From NCBI GenBank assembly GCA_003008705.1, contig PDUO01000022.1:272549-336548 (forward strand): a stretch of DNA of 64,000 bases. Direction: 5' to 3'. This DNA is from Pezicula radicicola. Taxonomy: Eukaryota > Ascomycota > Leotiomycetes > Helotiales > Dermateaceae. Of this stretch, positions 45,595 to 55,533 are shown one piece after another. Within the stretch, counting starts at the first letter, position 1; each line of letters starts with the position of its first letter. The translations under genes were made by a program, and so were the position numbers. Below the pieces are notes generated by a model. It was not told the origin of the DNA and did not search any database. It worked only from the letters and a program-made list of their open reading frames with translations.

Positions 45595-46447
45595 GTTGGT
45601 AATTTTTTGGCAGTCTTAAGGCATTGGAATAGAGTTGGAGGTCAACTAGATTAATTTTGTTTCCTTGACTTGTTTTTTTTAAGATGGAGACGAATCAATG
45701 TGGAGATGAATAGTACGCGAATATATACCCGAACTTCACCCTTCGCTTACTCACGAGGATATGGAAATAGGGGTTCGTTAAAATCTAGGTCATCCTCTCA
45801 GACTCTCTCACAGTCTCACTACCTACCTATCCATTACCTACGCACACGTAATACGTTCTTCTTCCCCCCTTTCCTCTCAAGGAATCCACTCTATAAACCT
45901 TTAAGAGAACAGCAAATAAAGTGCATTGTGGAATGCGGATATGCGACAGCACTATTGAAAATTTCATGTTCTTCTGTTGTGCTCTTCAACTGCTACATAG
46001 GAGTTAAGGTAAGCATCAAGAGATTCTACAGTTCACAAGTCAAGATGAATAAATACTGCACTCTCCATCATCGACTTAATCCCACTTACTCTAGAGATAG
46101 TACTTCAAGGTAATAATAATGCCCGTACGGAGGTATCTCCTAGTCGGTTCTTGTCATTCAATTCTGATTCCTCCTTTCTATCTACCTATCCTGAGCAACA
46201 GCCATCTCTAAATGCCTTCCCAAAATTCATCGCTGGTGATAGAGCAAACTCTATCCATGCCTGTCCTTGTCGTCTCAGTTGAGAGACTACGCCTCTCCGA
46301 TTAATCATTAATTTAAACGTCATCAATGCTCGCTGTCATCCTATAATGTCCTATCCCATTCCACCCCATTCCATTCTATCCCATCTCATCAAATCACAGC
46401 ACCAATGATGCTGAAAACTCCCAGAATCCTAGTAAACTCCAACATTA
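45595..46447. other. Spacer between the tRNA gene and the kinase 3' end
   Basis: No recognised gene. A short plus-strand ORF at 45670..46113 lacks family character. CATTCCA/CATCCCA-like short tandem words occur near 46350-46385. Confidence 0.4.
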
Positions 46448-48649
46448 TCAAATTTCCGTACTTCCAGGTAATCTCACCAGCCGATGTCCAAGACTCGTAG
46501 GAGGTGGTAAATGATTATGAGGATGTTGAATCTTCTTAATCTTGGTTGCTCCCTTCCCACAGCTAGAAACCCTCTTAGCATCAAATCCACCATGTATTTC
46601 CTCATCTAAAACGTCCAATTGGCAACACTCAACATTCTTCAACCAGCGGTTATTAGCCACCTCATGCATACTAACTCGCTTGTTTGGATCCGGATTAAGC
46701 ATAGTGAGTAAGATGCGACGAAGTGCAGGGGGGTTGATAAAATTGTCGAAGAAGGGGATATGAGGGTAGTCGGATTCGGTGATGTCGTGCTGATCAGAAC
46801 ATGACTCGTGTTTTGCATCCCATTTAGCCCAGCCGTTGATGAGGCTGTCGTAGACTGCAGATGATCCCGGGCGGGCTTCGCTCCAAAGTGTACCGTTAGC
46901 AGTCATTGATATCATGACAATCGCTGCAGACCAAACGTCGATTGGTCGGGGATCGTAATCGCCTTGTTTTGAGACAACTTCCGGGGCAATATATGGTGGA
47001 CTACCACAGATACCAGGTGCACATAGTCGAACTTCGTCGTCCATCTCTTTCCCACATTGTCCTTCAGCGGATCGCAGTCCAGGATGAATTCCTGAGAAGA
47101 CCTCCGAAACTCCAAAATCTGTGATCTTCAAGTGACCCTGGTCCGTGATGAGAAGGTTCTCCAACTTGATATCTCGATGTGCAATACCATGTTCGTGCAG
47201 ATAGTGAATTCCTTGAACAAGTTGCTTGAACAAGCACAAACGATCCTTCAGATGCTGATCATCGCTAAGATAATGCTTCTGGACTAAACTAAACAAGTCG
47301 CCCTGTTCACAGAACTCCATGACATGATTCCACCGGCCGTTATGAGTACAGAGTGAGAAGGTCTTGACAATGTTCGGGTGCTGAACACTCTTGGCGATCG
47401 AAAACTCAGACTTTACCTTCTTTTCGTAATCTATGGTTAGTTCCTTCTTCCCCTTTCTACGAAATTCTTTGACGGCGTATAAATCATTTGGGGAATCTTT
47501 TCCTGTCATTAGTTTTACATTTGCTGTAGCTCCCTCGCCGAGAGCTTTTCCACGCCGTCCGGGTAATTTGCTTTGATCAGAATAATCGTCGTAAAGCTCT
47601 GTAGGAAAGACATCGAAGTCATCGGGAATGTTCTGACTGAGTCGTCGAGCTTTAAGTCCAACGCCAGAGGACGCGTTCATGCCCCACATGTGTTGCTGAA
47701 GCGCCAAAATATCTGGGTTTGGAGAACTTGTTTTCCTGATCCGCGGGTCTGCATATGAATCTGCGCTCGAAGCTCGATTGCGTTGAGCTGGGCTAACTTT
47801 TTCGTCCTGCATGAAGGATATCTTCTTGGGTGAATGCAAGTGCAGCGCCTCGCGAAGACTGAATCCAGTTGAAGATCGAGTTTTCCTTTTACGAATAGGC
47901 GAGCTATCACTATCAGGTTCCTGAAAATTAACAAGTGTCTGGGCTCCGCATAATCCATTGTCTGGAGTTCCAGGAAGAGAGGGCGAGGCTGGTCGAGTCG
48001 TATATGGCGATGTAGTTCCTGATGTGTACCTCCTTGACATTGGACTGTGCTCTCGTGTGGTGGGATCAGACCTGCTGCTTGTGCGTAATGATTGGCTCAT
48101 GGGCGCGAGGGATGCACCATGTTGTGAGTTTGTCCTCTTGAAAAGATTCGACACGCTTCTTCTCAGACTGCTCCTCTTGGAGCGACTCCTTGTCCTTGTT
48201 GGTGTTCGGACATGTTCTGGTGATTTGTCAGAACTAGTGGCGGCTCGTGCTGGCTCCGGCGTGGGTAGCGTATTCAAGATTGCTGGTGGTAGGATGTCGA
48301 TGTTGAGGGTGTTTCTAGGTTGTAGACTCTTCAATGGATCACCTAGGCCGTGTTCAAAGCCATCATCTGCGGGGGTGGTTGGCTCGTCGACAGCATCACT
48401 GAGCAGTTCGTCCTCCTCCTCTTCAAGTATGGGTGTTCTCGGATCGACAGGATCCAGGTCGGGGGATGAGAGATAGGCCGTATTTGATCTGGATGATCGA
48501 GTTGAGGATCCTGATCGGAAGGAATCATAATTTGTCGAATCCTCAACCAGTGCTGTGATCTTGGGTGACTGGGCCACATCGGATAGTGGCGAGTTCATCT
48601 CTTTAGCCATGTCGAGGAGAATAATGTGCGACCAGAAGGGTTCATTCAA
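46448..48649 (-). CDS. HAL/NPR-type serine/threonine protein kinase (Hal4/Sat4-like)
   Basis: A fungal-specific kinase of the group that in yeasts controls potassium transporters, cation tolerance and permease stability (Hal4/Sat4, Hal5, Npr1). Single exon, up to 733 residues from 48649; the in-frame ATG at 48610 (MAKEMNSPLSDV) is the other candidate start. Residues 1-345 are Ser/Thr/Arg-rich and disordered, with RSRSKRSSLRRSVSNLFKR as a likely phospho-regulated basic patch. Kinase domain: LGEGATANVKLM (Gly loop), AVKEFRRKGKKE (VAIK Lys), VQHPNIVKTF, MEFCEQGDLFSLV, AHRDIKLENLLI (catalytic Asp), ITDFGVSEVF (DFG). The insertion before the APE motif with GICGSPPYIAPEVV is typical of the HAL group, as are DVWSAAIVMISM and the end NPDPNKRVSMHEV. 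A 90-residue tail follows. All catalytic residues are present. Confidence 0.9.
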   Translation of the reverse strand: MNEPFWSHIILLDMAKEMNSPLSDVAQSPKITALVEDSTNYDSFRSGSSTRSSRSNTAYLSSPDLDPVDPRTPILEEEEDELLSDAVDEPTTPADDGFEHGLGDPLKSLQPRNTLNIDILPPAILNTLPTPEPARAATSSDKSPEHVRTPTRTRSRSKRSSLRRSVSNLFKRTNSQHGASLAPMSQSLRTSSRSDPTTREHSPMSRRYTSGTTSPYTTRPASPSLPGTPDNGLCGAQTLVNFQEPDSDSSPIRKRKTRSSTGFSLREALHLHSPKKISFMQDEKVSPAQRNRASSADSYADPRIRKTSSPNPDILALQQHMWGMNASSGVGLKARRLSQNIPDDFDVFPTELYDDYSDQSKLPGRRGKALGEGATANVKLMTGKDSPNDLYAVKEFRRKGKKELTIDYEKKVKSEFSIAKSVQHPNIVKTFSLCTHNGRWNHVMEFCEQGDLFSLVQKHYLSDDQHLKDRLCLFKQLVQGIHYLHEHGIAHRDIKLENLLITDQGHLKITDFGVSEVFSGIHPGLRSAEGQCGKEMDDEVRLCAPGICGSPPYIAPEVVSKQGDYDPRPIDVWSAAIVMISMTANGTLWSEARPGSSAVYDSLINGWAKWDAKHESCSDQHDITESDYPHIPFFDNFINPPALRRILLTMLNPDPNKRVSMHEVANNRWLKNVECCQLDVLDEEIHGGFDAKRVSSCGKGATKIKKIQHPHNHLPPPTSLGHRLVRLPGSTEI

Positions 48650-48804
48650 ATTCTGAAGATAGTGATGATTGTCCGTCGGATATCTGTAGGGGGTAGACTA
48701 GGAAGAGAATATATTAGTTTTCATAGGTAGTCGTCAAATGAAGTGTCCAGAAGTCCAGTCTACGAAGTCTTTGAGTTCGTGCGTGTCCCAGGGTGTCGTC
48801 GCCG

Positions 48805-48847
48805 TCGTTGTGACAGCTTCAGAGTTGATTTTGCTCTGTCACAACGA
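48805..48847. repeat. Perfect 12-bp inverted repeat upstream of the kinase
   Basis: TCGTTGTGACAG (48805-48816) and its exact reverse complement CTGTCACAACGA (48836-48847) flank a 19-bp loop, 156 bp upstream of the kinase ATG. It could form a hairpin in the 5' leader or be a double binding site. Confidence 0.55.
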
Positions 48848-49726
48848 TCTTGAGGCGATCGCGTACCTAGTTGCGCACCAACTGCACGACGTCACCGGAT
48901 GTTATAATTTCATTTCGTGGATTCAAACAAAATTGGATGTTGAGGGTGAAGTTCTGGTGCGTCACCCAGAAAGAGATTATAGGCCTTGGAAGGGAAGGAG
49001 CAAGGCTGACCTGAGATGAAGTTTTGGTCGTTGCTCATTGGGGCAGTCGTGTAGCCGAGTGTGATTGACTTTTGTGTTTTTAGATGGAGAAGAATAGGAG
49101 AGAGGAATCCCGTCGGATTTTATGTAGTACATATTGTTAAATTGACTATACTAAGAGTTTACTATTTTAGCTGCTCGTGATTCATGGAAAAATCATGTCA
49201 ACGAGAACACTAGAAATCTACTAAACCTAGCAAATTCCGGTTGACTTAGTGTGAGAGAAATCTCCAATGGTTAGCTGCGCCGGGAAGGAGTAGTAGAATC
49301 TTTCTAATGCCGCTTTTTACTAATCTAAAAAAAAATCAAAAATCTCTTACCTCTATTTACTACCTAGTTCTCATTACAATTATTAACTCTTTTGCATATA
49401 ATGCCCAATAAATTTCTTCACTTTAACTCTAAAACAATGTAGACTGGAAGCTTAAGCTTATTATTAGTTACTATTTCAATCATATGAACGGTAAATACTC
49501 TATAACTTGAAGATCTTAACCTTCTAAACTATAGTCTTCTGTTTCTTGTATTATACTTTGTAATGTACCATATAGCACAGCCTTCTATTGAGATTTACCA
49601 TCTGCCGGTATCCTTTACTCTCCCATAGAAAATCTATAGAAACTAAGAAGTGTCCCGTAGAATGCAGTCACTGCCACATGACTATGTATAAGAGTCACAT
49701 AGGGCCATAGTAACTGACTTGCTTCG

Positions 49727-49852
49727 AGTATCTTATTTCCTTTGAGTATCCTACTTGATTTAGGTAACTCACTTGATTGGGGTAACTCACTTGATTGGGG
49801 TAACTCACTTGATTGGGGTAGCTCACTTGATTGGGGTAGCTCACTTGATTTA
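49727..49852. repeat. Tandem array of an 18-bp unit
   Basis: Five nearly perfect head-to-tail copies of GGTAACTCACTTGATTGG run from 49763 to 49852 (two copies have GGTAGC). Two more diverged copies precede them at about 49727 and 49745. Diverged copies of the same unit lie inside the inverted-repeat elements at 35.1 kb and 53.6-53.7 kb. Confidence 0.85.
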
Positions 49853-50466
49853 ATATGAGTAACTAACTTAATACGAGCGACTTACCAGAAACTAAGAAAG
49901 TGACTACTGTAATACTAGCTTACACAAAATTAGTACGCCCTAAGAACTTTTACACGCCCTCAGACTATAAAATAAAGCTGTCGAAAGAATCAAGATGGAT
50001 TAATGAGTCCATTTCCTTAGGCCTCTGTTCGCATTTCTTCTAGTTATATTTTCGTACAGTATTCTTAGTGCTTTTACCACCAAGTTCTAGGACTTACTAA
50101 GTGAACTAGAGTAGCTAGTGTAATCCGATTCTAATTCTAGGTAAGCTAACTTGAAAAATCTTTACATGACATCGCCTCCTACCATATCATCGTCATCTTC
50201 AATTTCAAATAACTTAACCGAACAATGTTTATCTATTACTAGAACAAAATTCACATTCACAAATATGGAGTTAGTATGCGACGATGATATAGGTATTAAT
50301 AGCAAGGATTAAATAACCAAGCCTGCTTGTTCGCTTGCATTACGCCAGCTGCTCAACAGGAAGCACATCTAAAAAAGTCTTCTAAAACTATATACAAAGA
50401 ATTTTACTTTTCTCTCATTTTCTCAAGAGAAAATACAGCTAGATGTTCGACATCCGCTCTCACTTT

Positions 50467-52158
50467 CTAAGGACATCCCGTTGAAGGGAAGTTACAGCTA
50501 TCATCTGAACCTCCAGTAATAGAGACATCAGTGAAAGTGAAGTTAGAGCAGGAATCACTACCGCATAGAATATAATAGTCGGTTCCTGTTGCTGTTCCTG
50601 TTACGTTGGTAAATGTAACGGTATCGATTGTGACACCGTTGGTTGGGGAGCCGGTTGCGCCTCCGTTGAGGTAGTCTTGTTGGACATCGATTCCGTAGTC
50701 TGTGATGCCTGAAAGAACAATGTTTTGGTAGACGATGTTGGTGATGGATCCAGTGGTATCGGCGTTAGTCTTGATTCTGCATCCGTTTTCGCTGTCGGTC
50801 ACTGTGGAGTCAGAGAATGTGATGTCTGAGACAACGTTGTTGCTCTTTCCTCCAACAGAACCGATTGAGAGACCGTGGCCTCCTGAGCAGGTCATTCCAG
50901 TCACGGTGATGTTGCTACCGCTGGTGATGGCTACGCAGTCATCTTGGTTCTTGACTACGGTGTTGGATAGAATGGAGTCGTTAGTTGACGAGAAATCAAA
51001 GCCGTCGGAGTTGTGGGCTGCGGCATCATCGCCACTTGCTGCGTTGGGCTCGTCTCCTTCCGAGTTGTCGAGTGTAAGTCCAGTGATGGTAAGACCAGTG
51101 CAGCCCGTGATATCGAAGCAGTGTACTGGCCAATTTTTGACATTAAGGTTGGAAATAGTAGACGAAGTCATTTTGTCAAGAACGATGAAGTGGTCAGGCC
51201 TGTATTTAGTTAATATGTGCCCATAGATCAGCAGTAACAAGAAATAGCTTACTTGTCAGTTCCACCATTAGATCCCTCTCCATCCCAATAAGCTGGTCCA
51301 TTACCGTCAATCACGTGGCCTGCAGCACCAGTGATAACAATATTGTTTCCACCAATAGTGATGGGGTCAAAGTCGGAGTCTTCAGTGTAGGCGAAGGAAG
51401 TATTACCAGCAAAGGTGACGGTTGTACCGTCTTGGAGATCTGTCAAATCAAGAGTGGTTGCCGAAGGCATGGCAATATTTGACAGGACGATGTTTGTGCA
51501 AGAAGCTACGGCCGAGGAGATTCCAGATGCATCAGTAACTGTGCAAGCGCTTCCAGCTGCTGCGGTTGCTGCGGTTGCTGCGACAGCTGCGCTAGTTGTT
51601 TCTGCCTTTGCTGTTGTAGTCGCCTTTGTAGCGGCTTTGGTGGATGATGCAATTTCTGAGGATGCTGCAATTTCACTAGATGAGGCGGCGGCTGAAGTTT
51701 CAACAGCGAGAGTTGTTTGGGCGGAAGTGGTCTTTGGAGCATTAGCAAGTTTCGACCCATGCTCATATTTGAGTTGCTCACCTTAGCAATGGCAACGCTA
51801 GTTCCGGTACTGGAAGCAACAGTGAGGTTTGAAGACTAGATTTGGTTAGCGCTAAGTTCTATAAAAGTTCTTAGACAAGATATCTCACCTTGGTAGCAGT
51901 CACAGTTGCTAAAGTGGAAATTCCTCCATTTAGACAACTGCAAGCACTTGAGACCTTCTTGTATTTGTTTGCACAACCGACTGAAGCCCAATCGGGAAGG
52001 CCTGTAGATGCGGTGTTTACGGATTGTGTATATGTTGCGCAGAAAGTTGAAGCTACTGCCGCTGAAGCTGTGATAGATGCAGCACAGGCATCGTTGAGTG
52101 GGTTATCACAAGCGATGACGAGGGGCAAAAGAGAACTCAGGAAAATGACTGAACGCAT
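50467..52158 (-). CDS. Endopolygalacturonase (GH28) with N-terminal Cys-rich module
   Basis: A secreted pectin-degrading enzyme that cleaves internal alpha-1,4 bonds in homogalacturonan. Four exons: 52158..51889, 51835..51782, 51731..51253, 51199..50467, giving 511 residues, well above the ~360-380 of a plain fungal endo-PG. A signal peptide MRSVIFLSSLLPLVIA opens it. Residues 17-90 form a Cys-rich module (CDNPLNDACAASI, FCATYTQSVN, GCANKYKKVSSACSCL). A Ser/Thr/Ala linker follows (residues ~91-160). The GH28 domain starts at CTVTDASGISSAVASC. Catalytic motifs are complete: HNSDGFD (NTD-type), NQDDCVAI, GGHGLSIGSVGG and the substrate-binding RIKT. YGIDVQQDYLNGG and the C-terminal disulfide residues (CGSDSCSNF, CNFPSTGC) match endo-PGs. 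Introns are 49-53 nt. Probably expressed under carbon/pectin control, but no promoter motif is asserted. Confidence 0.93.
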
Positions 52159-53558
52159 GGTGAAAGATTTTTTTTATAAAAAATAGACAAGGAACGAATA
52201 GAAGAAAAAGAATGTGTTGCTCTTGAGCGTGGTGAGACAAGTTAATGAAGAGGCAGCAGTGAGATATATAGGTTTGGAGGTACATTATGGCTATGCCCTT
52301 GCACGCCGCATACATCGGAGAACGTACGTATGGGGACCGACCGGTTATGATTCCGGGAGAACAATTGATTCGAAACAGATTTGGATCCTTGATGGTAAAG
52401 CGACCCCTCCCAACAATCTCCCCATACCACGTTTGCCTTCGGAGGGATGCGAAAGATCAAAAAAACCTACGCCTTGAAACGAGCTGCGCACTGCCCAGTG
52501 ACCGAATCGCCGAGCCTTCGAAATTAATTGCATGAGGCTTCTTTGCTCCAAGCTTTTCCACCAAGAGGCGCTGGCGTGAAGTGGACTGTCCTCGTAAGAT
52601 GTGTCGTTTATATGAGGTGCCAAGAAGGGGAGACTGGATGTTCATGAAGATGAAACAAAAACTTCAGATGAAGACAAATGAGGATATATAACCGAGATTT
52701 CTTTCCCATCACAGGAGCATCGTGTGTCTAAGCGAGCCCCCTAACCGCCATATCGAGACTGTTGGTAGAGACGTGGTCTGTCCATCAGATAATCTCCCGA
52801 CAATCGACGGAGTATGTGGGGTTTGGTTCAAGATTCGATCATCGAACCCAGAATGTGGGTCTTGTGTGCGTGGATTCGTGAAAATCGAAGTCCATCGAAG
52901 GTCGAATAATTCCTGTTTGCAGCTCCTCAAGCTTCTTGTTCCCGGCTTGTACAACGTCACTTCTCTGAGCAATATATACTACTCAATTTATCCAACACTA
53001 TCATAGAAGCTAAGCTTTTCAAGCTTTTGCTTGTTCTAACTTGGCTCTCTCCCGGGGAAGGCTTTGGCTACCGCAGTTGTGGGTTCAATCTATTCATTTT
53101 TTGCGGCGAAGCTTGCGTCCGTTAAGCTTTGGTTATTGATGATCCTTGGTACGAAAGGTACTTTGTACCTTTCTTAGTCCCTATTCCACCCTTCAGCTTT
53201 GTGTTGAATTGTCACATTGCGGTTGCGAGGTTGTCAGGTAAATTATTCGCAGAAAGCTTAGCTATCGTGACATTAATTCCCAAAGGCTACTGCCGCAAAC
53301 ATCCATCAGCTTCTTGTGAGCAAATTCTCGATGAAGAAGTAATATTGTGCCTTCTATTCGATCACCAGACCAAATCGAAGGGATGCAGGAGAGAAGAGAG
53401 CATGGAGTCATTGATTCACGAACACTTGACCGTTGTGGAGTGAAAGCTTTGAGAACAAAGGCCCTCCTCTTGTTTGTGCTCCCTAGGAAGGTCACTCATC
53501 GATCTTGATTACTGAACTCAGACACTTTTTTGCATAGCAAAACCTAAGTTGATACATT
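52159..53558. other. Polygalacturonase promoter region and intergenic DNA
   Basis: No recognised gene. A plus-strand ORF at 53129..53443 (104 residues) has no family marks. Several short overlapping ORFs at 52214-52972 on both strands are judged chance frames. Confidence 0.35.
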
Positions 53559-53769
53559 TACAATGCTAAAATTGATATTTGAACAATGCTACGTGAGTTC
53601 TGCCAGTATTTTTAATTTCGATTTGAGTAAGTCACTTGTTTTCATGTTGGGTAGCTTACTTAATTTGGGTAACTGGCTTGCTTTAGGAAACTTACTTGAT
53701 TTAGATACCTAACACGGCGGTGAGCCCAAAGCGCTACAAAATGTGTCAAATATCAATTGTAGCATTGTA
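53559..53769. mobile_element. TA-flanked MITE-like element with 24-bp terminal inverted repeats
   Basis: The left end 53559-53582 begins TACAATGCTAAAATTGATAT. The right end 53746-53769 is its reverse complement with one mismatch. Both ends carry TA, suggesting a TA target duplication and an element of about 207 bp (53561-53767). The interior holds three or four diverged head-to-tail copies of the 18-bp unit of the array at 49.8 kb (for example GGAAACTTACTTGATTTA). No coding capacity. Confidence 0.75.
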
Positions 53770-53940
53770 CACGTATCAGGACCTGATAACGTAGAGCCTG
53801 CTCCTCGTTGTTGCTGTCATAGAGGCGTGCCTTCGGCTTGGCGAGACGAAGCCGATGAATGTGAGTGGAGATTGAGTGTCCTTGATCATAGTTATTTTGA
53901 TCATCGACCTCCTCATTATTGCTATTATCGAGGCGTGCTA

Positions 53941-55533
53941 TCAGCTTGGGAGGACCACCTCGAGAGTGCGTGTAGAAGATGGCTGTCCCTGCTCATCGTC
54001 GTCGACAAGCAGCGTAGACTTTTTAAGCAGCATCATAAGGATAAGTCTAATTCGTTCATGGGCAGGCTGCTTAAGCACAACGACGTTGGTAGTGAATTTA
54101 GACATAATACGTGGGCTGTCCTTTTTCGAAGCTTTCAGAAATGAGGGCAGGTCGGGAGGTAAAATTTTGTTAATGAATTTGCTACGAAGGTACTCTATAA
54201 TGCGCCCAGTTTTCCGCCAAGATTTGTGGTTTGTAACTATGTCTGTTAGCAACATAGGTGGATAATAGAGGATTGTACTTACCTCGAGCTATATGGCCTT
54301 GCACAAAATAATCAAGCATTTCTTGGATATATTCAAGGAAAGCATCGTCTGCTCCTTTCCGAAGACCCCCCGAAGTTTTCGAATCCTCTGCCCTTTGTGA
54401 AATGTACGTCTAAGAGGTGGAAGACGATGTCATACTGCGATGTAATTGGAGTTTTCAGACAACCTGCAAATGGGAACCTCATTTCAAAACATAGCATCGG
54501 GATGTAAGCCCCACCAAGTGTGGTATGGTATGGCATCGGTGCATTCGGAGCTGGTAGCGGAATAAGACCAAGAGTTGCATAACTAAGATCTAGTTTATAA
54601 GACAATAAACCTTCGAGATCATGCATTTACGAGGGAACTACAAGCTTTGGGTGAGGCAACACCTTCCCAATGTCAAAGGATGAGAAGGGAAAAGATCGTG
54701 ATGGCTTGAGCTGTGATGTCTCCGACTAGTACTTTCGGAAACATGTTCAAAAAAGGGAAGGTAACGGGCGTATTGTGTATTGAAATTGGTTCGATTATGT
54801 CGGCATTAGTAAACCACTTTTGTAAGCTCGCCGACTTCTGTTTGGTTATCGCAATAGTAGCGCTGACCCATATTCGAACAATGGTTTCCTCTATGGCTTT
54901 TGCCTCGTTCCGAAGGAGACATGGTGGTGTATGACTCGAGCACACATTGGGAACTGGCTATCCATGGTTCGCAGTTGGGTGACGAGCTTCCTGCACTCCT
55001 CGCGACTCTTATTTGACCGGGGATCCTCTGAGAATATATGCACAAAATACCCCGCTTGATGGTAAGGACGGGAGAGCTCAAAGATGTTAGTATATAAGCA
55101 AATGGAATGAAGACATTGTACGTACTTCGGGAGGCTCTGAGGTGTTGGCATATCGTTACAGGTGATTGAGGTTCAGGGCTTGTGAATTCGAGGGTACAGA
55201 GGGGGGTTCTAGCAAAGGCGAATACTGTTTTATGGCCGGCGTTTGGTAGGCTATTGATTCGACACTGGGAGGGAGGTATATCGCAGGTGCATCAACCATT
55301 GTGAAGGCTACCGGAGTAACACCAATGCCGTCTTCATTTGAGTTCGCGCAAGATGTTCCCTGCTTGACAGATCGCGAAGTTAGATATGCATGCCGCCAGA
55401 GAGAATATTGCGATGTGGAGGTAACAGGGTTATGCGCGCCGCAGAGCAGACCGGGCAAGAAGCATTTGAGTGCTCCTTGCTTGAAATGCTGAAGCTGAGA
55501 AGCACCCGAAGCACCAGAAGCACCTTGCATCAA
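53941..55533 (-). pseudogene. Probably decayed multi-exon gene, family unknown
   Basis: Several minus-strand frames join across fungal-looking introns. From the 3' end: one exon ends with IVTNHKSWRKTGRIIEYLRS through LEVVLPS (stop 53941). It is preceded, across a GTAAGT..CTAACAG intron near 54280-54245, by GADDAFLEYIQEMLDYFVQG. That exon joins in phase, across a possible 43-nt intron (GTATGA..CAAAG), to MHDLEGLLSYKLDLSYATLG and FEMRFPFAGCLKTPITS. Immediately before the MHDLEG segment the same frame reads SFDIGKVLPHPKLVVPS and then a TAA at about 54626. Further upstream, ASLQKWFTNADIIEPISIHN, SRPYHQAGYFVHIFSEDPRS and a 125-residue N-terminal frame (55533..55156) lie in frames that I cannot join cleanly. 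The pattern suggests a gene that has gained at least one stop and one frame change. I do not recognise the protein. Confidence 0.4.

Larger units (their letters stand above)
48650..50466. other. Kinase promoter region and AT-rich intergenic DNA with tandem repeat
   Basis: Contains a 12-bp inverted repeat at 48805-48847 upstream of the kinase and the 18-bp tandem array at 49727-49852, both listed separately. From about 49100 to 50460 the DNA is AT-rich and gene-free. Confidence 0.45.

Noticed and set aside
47958..48476. Plus-strand 172-residue ORF opposite the kinase N-terminus
   Set aside because: It arises from the Ser/Arg-rich disordered coding region on the other strand.
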